Shown here piece after piece: positions 52,545 to 61,800 of a DNA stretch of 64,000 bases (positions are counted from its first letter, which is position 1; each line of letters begins with the position of its first letter). The notes under the pieces are model-generated. The model ran no database searches. It saw nothing but the letters and a program-made list of their open reading frames with translations, and was not told the DNA's origin. Both the position numbers and the translations under genes were made by a program. This DNA is from Marinilabiliales bacterium (lineage in GTDB: Bacteria > Bacteroidota > Bacteroidia > Bacteroidales > ML635J-15): assembly GCA_002869385.1 (NCBI GenBank), contig PKTB01000010.1:62001-126000 (forward strand). Direction: 5' to 3'.

Positions 52545-53987
52545 ATGAAAAGGGTAAAAATTGTTGATGTCCTTAAATCAGAGGACTATGGAAAAGAAAT
52601 CCTTGTAATGGGTTGGGTAAGAACCAAGCGTGTAAGCAAAAATGTATGCTTTATCGCACTTAATGATGGTTCAACAATAAATAATCTTCAGATTGTTGTT
52701 GATGTTAATCCTGAAGTTGAAGAAATTCTTGCTAAAATCCATACAGGTGCATCAATTGCTGTAACTGGAAACACAGTTGAGTCAATGGGTAGTGGTCAAA
52801 GCACAGAGTTACATAGTTTAAATCTAGAAGTTTTAGGTCAGGCTAATCCTGATGAGTATCCATTACAGCCTAAACGCCATAGTCTTGAATTTTTACGCGA
52901 AATTGCCCACCTAAGATTTAGAACCAACACATTTGGAGCAGTTTTCCGTATTCGTCATGCAATGACTTATGCGATTCACAAGTTTTTTAACGATAAAGGA
53001 TTTTATAATATACATTCTCCTATTATTACTGGTTCAGATGCAGAAGGTGCTGGTCAGATGTTTCATGTTACAACTTTAGATTTAGAAAATCTTCCACATA
53101 ACGAAGAAGGGAAAGTTGATTATGAAGAGGACTTTTTTGGTAAAGCAACAAATCTTACAGTTTCCGGACAGCTGGAAGCTGAACTTGCAGCATTAGCACT
53201 TTCCGAAGTATATACTTTTGGACCTACTTTCCGTGCAGAGAATTCAAATACTGCTCGTCATCTTGCAGAATTTTGGATGATTGAACCGGAGATGGCATTT
53301 TATGATATACATGATAATATGGATCTTGCTGAAGAAATGCTACAGTATCTTGTAAAATATGCACTTGATAATTGTCGGGAAGATCTTGAATTTTTGGATA
53401 AACGTCGTACAGATGAGCAAAAGAATAAGCCTCAGAACGAACGTGATGAAATGGGCTTAATTGATCGTTTAGAATTTGTTGTAAACAATAAATTTGAGCG
53501 TTTAACTTATACAGAAGCTTTTGATATTTTAAGGAACTCAAAACCAAATAAGAAGAAAAAATTTGTTTTTCCTGTTGAAGAATGGGGACTTGATCTTCAA
53601 AGTGAACATGAGAGATTTTTAGTAGAAAAGCATTTTAAAAAGCCGGTAATTCTTACAGACTATCCAAAAGAAATAAAAGCTTTTTACATGAAGCAGAACG
53701 ATGATGGGAAGACTGTTAGGGCTATGGATGTTTTATTTCCTCAAATAGGAGAGATAATTGGTGGTTCACAACGTGAAGAAAACTACGAAAAACTTCTAAA
53801 CAGAATAAATGAGATGAATATTCCGCAGGAAGAAATGTGGTGGTTCCTTGAAACAAGAAAATTTGGCACAGTACCACATAGTGGTTATGGACTTGGTTTT
53901 GAGAGTTTAATATTGTTTGTTACAGGTATGAGCAATATTCGTGATGTAATACCATTTCCTCGTACACCTAAAAATGCAGAATTTTAA
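52545..53987 (+). CDS. asnS: Asparaginyl-tRNA synthetase with altered motif 3
   Basis: AsnRS (480 aa), a class II synthetase charging tRNA-Asn. The N-terminal OB-fold, motif 2 ([25 protein letters not shown]) and the end [13 protein letters not shown] are normal. In motif 3 the family has GLGFER, with the Arg contacting ATP; here it is GLGFES, with AGT at 53904-53906. CGT to AGT is one C-to-A change. If real, it should strongly reduce activity, so it needs checking. No stop interrupts this gene. Confidence 0.95.
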   Translation: MKRVKIVDVLKSEDYGKEILVMGWVRTKRVSKNVCFIALNDGSTINNLQIVVDVNPEVEEILAKIHTGASIAVTGNTVESMGSGQSTELHSLNLEVLGQANPDEYPLQPKRHSLEFLREIAHLRFRTNTFGAVFRIRHAMTYAIHKFFNDKGFYNIHSPIITGSDAEGAGQMFHVTTLDLENLPHNEEGKVDYEEDFFGKATNLTVSGQLEAELAALALSEVYTFGPTFRAENSNTARHLAEFWMIEPEMAFYDIHDNMDLAEEMLQYLVKYALDNCREDLEFLDKRRTDEQKNKPQNERDEMGLIDRLEFVVNNKFERLTYTEAFDILRNSKPNKKKKFVFPVEEWGLDLQSEHERFLVEKHFKKPVILTDYPKEIKAFYMKQNDDGKTVRAMDVLFPQIGEIIGGSQREENYEKLLNRINEMNIPQEEMWWFLETRKFGTVPHSGYGLGFESLILFVTGMSNIRDVIPFPRTPKNAEF

Positions 53988-54034
53988 TCATAATAATTAA
54001 AATTTTTGTACTTTTGGAATAAGAGAATGAAGAT

Positions 54035-55489
54035 ATGTTAAAACAGAACTTACAGCAGAAACTACTGCAAAAATTGTCTCCTCAGCAGATTCAGATGATT
54101 AAGCTTCTGGAACTGCCGACATTGCAATTGGAGCAGAGAATAAAGAAGGAGCTTGAGGAGAATCCTGCCTTGGACGAGGGTGTGGATCATGATGATGAAT
54201 ATTCTGCTGATGAAGTTCAGGATAATGATGATAATCAGAATGAAGAAGAGGAATTCTCTTTTGAAGATTATATAGGTGATGACGATGAAATTACATCATA
54301 TAAACTAAGTGCAAATAATACCTCTAAAGATGATGAACAAAGAGATATTCCCTATTCATCATCAAAATCATTTCACGAGCATTTAAGCGATCAGCTAATT
54401 TTAAAAGACGTTAATGATCGTGAGAAATTATTGGCAGTTTTTTTAATAGGAAATATTGATGAGGATGGTTATCTCAGACGTGAACTTGACGCTATTGTTG
54501 ATGACATTGCTTTCTCACAAAATCTTGAAGTTACAGAAGAGGAACTTCGTCAGGTATTAGATGTTGTTCAAGATCTTGACCCGGCTGGAGTCGGAGCTCA
54601 AAGTCTTCAGGAGTGTCTTATGTTACAGTTAGAAAGAAAAGAAACTGTTAATGAGAATGTAGTTTTAGCACGAAGGATTATTGCTGAGTGTTTTGATGAA
54701 TTTACAAAAAAGCACTATAAAAAGATAATGTCGAAATGCAGTGTTGATGAGGTGCAATTGAAAGCAGGAATTGATGTTATTCTAAAATTGAATCCAAAAC
54801 CCGGTAGTTCTTTTGGAGAGCCTCAAACAAGATCAGTACAATCAATTATCCCTGATTTTATTTTAGATGTTATTGACGGTAAGATAGAGATAAGTCTTAA
54901 TTCAAGAAATGCTCCTGAACTTAAAATAAGCAGAAACTTTGCACAGATGATGGAGCAATATGCGAAAAATAAAAATGCGAGCAAATCCGATAAGGAAGCA
55001 TTGGTTTTTATAAAGCAAAAGCTGGATTCTGCAAAATGGTTTATTGATGCTATTGTACAACGTCAGAACACCCTTTTGTTTAGTATGAATGCTATTGCAG
55101 AATTTCAAAAAGAGTTTTTCCTGACAGGTGATGAGACCGATCTTAAACCTATGATTTTAAAAGATATTGCAGAAATTACTGATTTAGACATCTCAACAAT
55201 TTCCCGAGTTGCAAACAGCAAATATGTAGCAACACCTTATGGGAATTATCTTCTCAAGCATTTTTTCAGTGAGGGTATGCAGACAGAATCCGGTGAGGAA
55301 GTTTCTACCAGAGAAATTAAGCAAATTTTAAGAGATTGTATAGCAGAAGAGAATAAATCAAAACCTTTAACTGACGATAAACTTGCAGAAATACTTAAAT
55401 CTAAAGGGTATCAAATTGCCAGACGTACTGTTGCAAAATATCGCGAACAACTGGACATTCCGGTAGCCAGATTGAGAAAGGAATTGTAA
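54035..55489 (+). CDS. rpoN: RNA polymerase sigma-54 factor
   Basis: RpoN (484 aa). Region I is Gln/Leu-rich (KQNLQQKLLQKLSPQQIQMIKLLELPTLQLEQRI); an acidic region II follows (DHDDEYSADEVQDNDDNQNEEEEF). The core-binding part and the RpoN box ARRTVAKYREQL near the C-terminus are clear. It drives activator-dependent -24/-12 promoters. A TACTTTTG -7-like box lies 18 bases before the ATG. The stop shares a base with the next ATG. Confidence 0.97.
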   Translation: MLKQNLQQKLLQKLSPQQIQMIKLLELPTLQLEQRIKKELEENPALDEGVDHDDEYSADEVQDNDDNQNEEEEFSFEDYIGDDDEITSYKLSANNTSKDDEQRDIPYSSSKSFHEHLSDQLILKDVNDREKLLAVFLIGNIDEDGYLRRELDAIVDDIAFSQNLEVTEEELRQVLDVVQDLDPAGVGAQSLQECLMLQLERKETVNENVVLARRIIAECFDEFTKKHYKKIMSKCSVDEVQLKAGIDVILKLNPKPGSSFGEPQTRSVQSIIPDFILDVIDGKIEISLNSRNAPELKISRNFAQMMEQYAKNKNASKSDKEALVFIKQKLDSAKWFIDAIVQRQNTLLFSMNAIAEFQKEFFLTGDETDLKPMILKDIAEITDLDISTISRVANSKYVATPYGNYLLKHFFSEGMQTESGEEVSTREIKQILRDCIAEENKSKPLTDDKLAEILKSKGYQIARRTVAKYREQLDIPVARLRKEL

Positions 55490-56112
55490 TGCAAAAGTCC
55501 GACTTCTACAAAACAATCGCACAGGTAATAAGTTATGCTTTTCATCCATTATTGATGGCTAGTGCAGCAGTATTTATTTTGTTTAACTCAGGTCATTATT
55601 TAAGTGTTGTAAATTCTGATATTCGTGATACAATTTATTCAATATTTTTAATTCTGACTTTTATTTTGCCGGCTCTTTTTATCCCGGTATTATATTATTT
55701 CAGAATAATTACAAAACTTGAAATCGATCTTAGAAAAGAGAGGCTGTTACCATTGGTAAGTATACTGATAATATATTCATTAGCATATTATTTTATGCAA
55801 AGAGTTAGTATGCCTCCAATTTTATTGAAAGTTATCCTTTCTTCAGTTGTTATATTAGCAATGAGTTTGCTAATTACAGTTTTCTGGAAAATAAGTCTAC
55901 ATACAACTGCTTTGGGAGGCTTGCTTGGATTTGTAATTTATATTGGGATAAATAGTAATCTTAATGTTCTTTTTATAGGGTTTATTATAATTATTGTTTC
56001 AGGTTTTGTCGCTACATCGAGATTATATTTGTGAAGGCATAATCCATTTCAGGTATATGCTGGTTTTTTAGGTGGGATTGCCGCCGTGTATGTGTCAATG
56101 CTTTTGTTTTAA
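55489..56112 (+). CDS. PAP2-like membrane protein, with an in-frame TGA
   Basis: About 207 residues and five to six spans. It resembles PAP2 phosphatases: SLHTTALGG in place of the PSGH motif, and SRLYL then HNPFQVYAG in place of SRxxxGxHxxxD. The Asp of the third motif is Gln, so catalysis is doubtful. A TGA at 56032-56034 breaks SRLYL-stop-RHNP; families have Gly here, so GGA to TGA is the simplest cause. It overlaps rpoN by one base and is followed by a DUF4834 gene. Confidence 0.75.
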
Positions 56113-56115
56113 CAT

Positions 56116-56373
56116 ATGGGATTTTTAAAGTTTCTACTTGGATTATTAATATTTTATCTATTGGCGGTATTGTTGTTTCGCTATGTAATCACTTGGTTAT
56201 TAAAACGATGGGTAAGAAATGCGGCACGAAAAATAAACCCCGATTTTGACAAACAGGAAAAACAAAAAAACAAAAAAGCAGGAGACGTTAGCATTGACTT
56301 TATTCCTGAAAAAGATGAAGAGTCAGACAATGATGATGGAGGAGAGTACGTTGATTATGAAGAGATTAAATAA
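56116..56373 (+). CDS. DUF4834-type small membrane protein
   Basis: An 85-residue protein: one hydrophobic segment at the N-terminus (FLKFLLGLLIFYLLAVLLFRYVI), then a basic part (RWVRNAARK) and an acidic tail (DEESDNDDGGEYVDYEEIK). This form matches the DUF4834 family of Bacteroidota. Function unknown. It lies three bases after the PAP2-like frame. Confidence 0.8.
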   Translation: MGFLKFLLGLLIFYLLAVLLFRYVITWLLKRWVRNAARKINPDFDKQEKQKNKKAGDVSIDFIPEKDEESDNDDGGEYVDYEEIK

Positions 56374-56379
56374 AATGCA

Positions 56380-57129
56380 ATGAAATTTTTTAAGCTTTTA
56401 CTTTATAAAATACTGGGATTAAAAAACTACCTAAAATTAGTAAGCAAAACCTATATTACTTATATCGATAGTGGTTTCGGTAAGGAGAAATATTCAGAAT
56501 TACATTACTTGAAAACACTAATTAAGCCAGGGTTTACATGTTTAGATATTGGAGCAAATTTGGGCTATTATTCATATTTTTTGGCACAATTTAGTGGTAA
56601 AGATGGTAGAGTTTTCGCTGTTGAGCCTGTTCCAGTTTTTAGTGAAATATGGAAAGCAAATTTGCGAAAATATAAGTCAGCAAATCTGGTTCTTTTTCCT
56701 TACGCACTAGGGGATTCTGAAAAGCTAGTTGAAATGGGTATGCCTGCTGTCGAAGGAGTTGTTCATCATGGAATGACAAGAGTTGTTAAAGAAGGAGAAA
56801 CCGGCTTTGAAAAGAAGTTTAGTGTTGAAATGAAAAATCCCGACCTTCTTTTCGCTGAAATTGATCAAATAGATTTTATAAAGGTTGATGTTGAAGGATA
56901 CGAGAGTGAGGTATTTGACAACATGCAACAAGTTGTAAAAAAGAATATGCCAATTATTCAAACTGAACTAAGTGGTGATGGAAATCGGAAGAAATGTATT
57001 GAACTTTTGAGTTCCTATGGATATCAAGCATTTGTTCTTAAGAACAATGATATGATATTAGCAGATGAGAATTTAATTGATTCTAATGATGGTGATTTTT
57101 ACTTTTTTACCGATAAAAACCAGATTTGA
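56380..57129 (+). CDS. FkbM-family methyltransferase
   Basis: A 249-residue SAM-dependent methyltransferase. CLDIGANLGYYSYFLA is motif I, VFAVEPVP motif post-I, and IDFIKVDVEGYE is the FkbM signature. Members methylate polysaccharide or small-molecule hydroxyls; the substrate here is unknown. It lies close to the DUF4834 gene and to the next exported protein, so it may act on a surface molecule. Confidence 0.9.
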   Translation: MKFFKLLLYKILGLKNYLKLVSKTYITYIDSGFGKEKYSELHYLKTLIKPGFTCLDIGANLGYYSYFLAQFSGKDGRVFAVEPVPVFSEIWKANLRKYKSANLVLFPYALGDSEKLVEMGMPAVEGVVHHGMTRVVKEGETGFEKKFSVEMKNPDLLFAEIDQIDFIKVDVEGYESEVFDNMQQVVKKNMPIIQTELSGDGNRKKCIELLSSYGYQAFVLKNNDMILADENLIDSNDGDFYFFTDKNQI

Positions 57130-57142
57130 TAAAACTTACGAT

Positions 57143-58594
57143 ATGAGAAATATATTATGCATATTTACTCTGTTATTATTCATAAGCATTTCTTTTCAAG
57201 TAAATGCACATAAGCGTGCTAAATACAATATTGTTATTGATACCGATGGTGGTGTTGATGACTTTCGTGCTTTAACATATTTTATGTCATCTCGAGAGTT
57301 TAATATAAATGCAATAACAACTGTAGATGGCGTTTTGCCTCCCGATTTGTCAGCTCAGTATATCCAACAGTTATGCGACTTATATCATCATGAAGGGATT
57401 CTGGTTGGTGAAGGGAAAAATGGAAAAGCATCAAAGCAATATCAATCTCACGCAATGCCAGTTTGGGAAAATTTATTTGGGGATATTGAATTATTTAGTT
57501 TTGATGAGTCCGTTAAACTTATTCAGGAGGCTGTTAATGGGGAATCAAAGAGAACGATAATTATTGCTTTGGGACCATTAACAAACATTAGCGATTTTGT
57601 TGAATTATATCCTTCACTAAAACCTAAAATTGAGACAGTATTATGGTATTCGGATTATGATAAAAAACCGGTAGGATATAATTACGAGCAAGATAAAAAA
57701 GCTTATAGCAGATTAGTAAAAGCTCAAATCCCTGTAAAGATGATTTCATCAGATAACATTGCTTATGGAAAAGATTTTCTTGAGATTTGTTCTAAAATGA
57801 AGTCAGTTTATGCAAATTCAATATATAAAGCTTTTGATAATACAGGTTTTGCTGAAGGTGAAATGTATTATTGGGATGAGTTAATACCATTATATTTGTT
57901 ATATCCAAGTATGTTTGTTGAAGAGAGTGTTGGGGAATATTCAAAAATCATAAAGCCGGGAGGACAAAATTTATTTGACATTTTAATAACTGGAGTTTTG
58001 AATTTTGATAAGCCTGACCAGGGAGTAGTGTTTAACGAAGTTCCCACTTTTGGTTTTATGCTGCGTAATGATGTTTTAAATGTTGTTGATAGCCTTGTTG
58101 CTAAGCATGGATATGCCGAATTTAAAATTGCAGCACTAACTTCAGAGATACATTCACATATGGGGATCTATTCAATACTTGGAGCAAAGACCGGTTTAAG
58201 AATAATGGAATATTTACATGCCGGACTTGACGAGATTGAGCTAGTTTCTTATGCCGGTTTTGATCCTCCATTAAGCTGTTTTAACGATGGATTGCAAGTT
58301 GGTACAGGATCAACTATTGGTTATGGAACAATTAGTGTCGACACTTTGGGTAATTTATCCCCATCTGTTTTGGTCAGATATAATCAGCGAGAGATTTTAT
58401 TTAGTATTAAACCCGAAGTTGTAAAAGAAATAGAATCAGATATTTCTCAATTAATTAAATCTTATTGTTTACTTAGCGATATGTATTGGTTAAAACTCCG
58501 TGAAATTGCAATTTACAAGTATTGGTTAGGAATGAGTCGATACGACATTTTGGAGGTGGAAGAGAAAAACTGTTTGATGAGCGATGACCAGTGA
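57143..58594 (+). CDS. Exported nucleoside hydrolase fused to an FmdE domain
   Basis: A 483-residue protein with a signal peptide (NILCIFTLLLFISISFQVNAH). Residues about 25-330 are a nucleoside-hydrolase-like domain: IDTDGGVDDFRAL carries the Asp cluster that binds calcium and ribose. Residues about 345-480 resemble FmdE (formylmethanofuran dehydrogenase subunit E): EIHSHMGIYSILGAKTG and CFNDGLQVGTGSTIGYG. The start at 57143 is chosen for the signal peptide; an earlier frame start overlaps the methyltransferase. A fusion of these two domains in an exported protein is unusual; the substrate cannot be told. Confidence 0.8.
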   Translation: MRNILCIFTLLLFISISFQVNAHKRAKYNIVIDTDGGVDDFRALTYFMSSREFNINAITTVDGVLPPDLSAQYIQQLCDLYHHEGILVGEGKNGKASKQYQSHAMPVWENLFGDIELFSFDESVKLIQEAVNGESKRTIIIALGPLTNISDFVELYPSLKPKIETVLWYSDYDKKPVGYNYEQDKKAYSRLVKAQIPVKMISSDNIAYGKDFLEICSKMKSVYANSIYKAFDNTGFAEGEMYYWDELIPLYLLYPSMFVEESVGEYSKIIKPGGQNLFDILITGVLNFDKPDQGVVFNEVPTFGFMLRNDVLNVVDSLVAKHGYAEFKIAALTSEIHSHMGIYSILGAKTGLRIMEYLHAGLDEIELVSYAGFDPPLSCFNDGLQVGTGSTIGYGTISVDTLGNLSPSVLVRYNQREILFSIKPEVVKEIESDISQLIKSYCLLSDMYWLKLREIAIYKYWLGMSRYDILEVEEKNCLMSDDQ

Positions 58595-58794
58595 CGGATG
58601 TAAGTTGTTGATTGGTTAAACGGTTAATTAGTTCCCAGCTTCCTGTTCTCCGTTCTTGAATTTTGATTATTATTTGCCCACAGGCAAATTCTTATTCTTT
58701 AATAAACCAACAGCTCAAATACTCTCCGATAGTAATAATTTTTCGAAGTATTGCGAAAGCGTAGGACTGAGCGAAGCGGAAGACACAAAAAAAA

Positions 58795-58822
58795 CAGCCG
58801 AACGCTGGTTAGCATTCGGCTG
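58795..58822. terminator. Strong convergent hairpin
   Basis: cagccgaa and ttcggctg pair perfectly, extended by gct/agc around a ggtt loop, with an A run to the left. It lies between the converging nucleoside hydrolase and C10 peptidase genes and should terminate the leftward gene (T run on that strand). The rest of the 253-base gap shows no gene. Confidence 0.8.
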
Positions 58823-58847
58823 CACGAACAAAACTGCCGGACTCGTT

Positions 58848-61800
58848 TTATATCTTTATAAATCCGGACTTTATCACCTCTACTTGTTTTGTTATTATCT
58901 GAATATAATATGCGGCATCAGGCCAGTTTTTAACGTTAATTCTAAATGTGCTTTCTGTTGGAATTGTTTCAAACACAATTTTTCCGGTAATATCGTATAT
59001 CACAATATTGTCAATCTGAGTATCTGATTCGATTATGACATAATCGGGAGCTGGATTTGGATAAATGCTAATTTCATTAGTAGAGTCAGAATCTATTCCT
59101 TCACAAACATCGAAGTGAATGTAAATTGTATCAGAGAAAGTACAATGTTCAGATTCTGTCTCGACATAAATAAATTGTGGATTATTTCCCATATATCCAA
59201 TTTCTGGATTTTCTTCATTCCATACTGTTCCTACTCCATCTGTCCAGTAAATATTGTCATAGACATAAGAGTTTTCAATGTCTAGTATAATTGTTTCATC
59301 CAAACAGATAGTTGTGTCTGTTGGTAGTACAATATCTTCATCAGGATAATTGATAACAGCAACAGAATCAACAGATTCACAACCAAAGCTATTTGTTACT
59401 GTCAGGTAATACAAACCTTCATCAGGTGTTGTCATATAATTATCTTCATCTCCATTCGACCATGCATAATCAGCATATCCTGTTGCTTCGGTAACGCTTG
59501 TCCATGAATCCATACACTTATAGACCGTGTCAGGAATAGTTAATCCCGGTGTATCATTGACAGTAATATAACTTGGTATTGTATCAAAACATCCATTAGT
59601 GCCCGTTACAGTAACAACAATTTCAACATCATTATGTACGTGATCGAAACAATGAGGACCAACACCTGTATATGAAAGAGTTTCTACAGAATTTTCACGG
59701 ACTACCCAGTCAACACTTGAGATATCTGTCATTGAACCATCATAATGGAAGCAGATTTCATTACTCATACATGTACCACCTGTTGTTACCATACTGGCAT
59801 TAGGAACAGGCTCAATGTTTATGTTAATATGATTTGATTCTGCAGTTGGTGATGTTGCACATGAAACAGTGTTTGTTACAATACAATATATTTCATCATT
59901 GTCTTCAAGGGTAGCAGTAACAAATGTATCTGAATTTGTACCTTCCGGGTTTCCGTTCACATACCATTGGTAAACAGGATATGCACCACTATTAACTGCA
60001 GCAGCTGTGAAAATAACATCATCATAATAGTGACAATATGTAGCAAGCTCATCAGTGCTGATAGTTACTGAGGGTGTAATGCTCGGAGATAAAAGTGGGT
60101 TTACAAATAATGCAGTATCAGTACATCCATTTGCATCATATGCTGTTACACCAATTTGTAGATAGCTGCCTCCCGGTGTATAGCAATGTGGTCCTTCTCC
60201 AGAGAAATTAGTTGCTGGTCCCCCGTCTGTTACTTCCCATTCAACATGGTCTAATCCTGTAGTTTCTCCTGAATATTCGAAGCAAACTTCTTCAGAAGTA
60301 CAATATCCTCCACTTAGAATTGTATAATTTGCTTCGGGTGGAGTTGAAACATCTGTAGTAATATGATTTGATTCGGCAGTTGGAGATGTTGAGCAAGCAT
60401 AATCCGAAGTAACAATAACATAAATTTCTTCACCATCATCAAAATCGTCTGTTGCATAAGTGTCAGAATCTGTTCCAACTTCTGCACCATCTCTATACCA
60501 TTGGTATGATGGACTTGCTCCACAATCTGTTGGTGTTGCAACAAAAGTGATTGTTTCTCCCGCACATGCTACTCCAACCGGAGTATTTACTATTGAAACA
60601 GAAGGTGTAGTATTTGGTAAAACAGTATGTGCAATTTCGTTTGAGATTACAGAATCAGGGTCAGGGCAGATGTAATCACTCCAAACAACAGCATAAACAG
60701 TGTCTGTATCAGTAAATCCTGAATAACTAAAGCTGTCAGCGTTCACACCTTGAGGTATATCATTATAATACCATTCTATAGTTGGACTTGCTCCGGCATC
60801 ACCAATTGTTGCGTCAAAAGTAATTGTTGTTCCCTGACAAATCGGGTAAATACCATCGGATACTATAGATATTGTTGGAGCAACTAAAGGATGAACAGTA
60901 ATTGTTATTGTTGTATCTAACCATGTTTCGCATAATGTCACAGGATCAGTAGCTAGAAACATAAATTCTGTAGTTTCGGTAATTAGTTCGCCACCAATAA
61001 CTAGGTCATTTCCATTTCCGGTTTCAGCAATTGGATAGAATGCAGAAGTTGTATTGTTCCAAAGCTGATATTCTATTTCATTTTCAGCATTTTCGATAGT
61101 AAAATATGCCAAGGTGTTGTCACAATAAGTATCAATCCCGGAGGTAATTTCAACATTTAATTCGGGATCTGCATCAAGGTAATTTCTGATACCATATTTT
61201 GCTTCACGAATTACCATAATGTCATCTAGCATTCCATCATAGAATAATGAAGTTGGCATATCAAGAACATCTGCAGGCAAGTATTCTCCGGCAAATGTCC
61301 AATAGCCATCAAATGTTTGATGAGTGACTTCTGTTGCAACACTTAAATGCTCTACAGTTTCATCAATTTCCATGAGTATGCCAAATCCGTGCAAAATAAG
61401 TACATTATGCCAGTTTCCATCATTATAAGCATTCGTGCTTACTAATTCTTCGGGGGTTCCACCATTACTCATATAGAAATGCAATTTTCCATCATCTGAC
61501 ATATAAAGAACTGCATCCTGGCTAGCGCCACCCCAAGGACTATCAAGGAATGAAGCCATCATGCCTCCTTCTGTAGTAGTTGTGTTAAACCACAGGCTTA
61601 TAGTAAACTCATCAGGAATTTCAGCATAATGTGATGCATATCCAAAATAATCACCTGTCGAGAAATCTCTTGCCTGCCAGAAATTACCATCTCTATCATC
61701 AGCAGGAACAAAATCACAACATGAGAAGGAATAATTATTAATAATATCATTATTATCTTCATTAAATGTAAAATAGAAATCTATACTATCTGTGGGTAGA

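Noticed and set aside
58656..59027. Rightward frame at the end of the C10 peptidase gene
   Set aside because: It runs through the hairpin and antisense to the sorting domain; no family resemblance.
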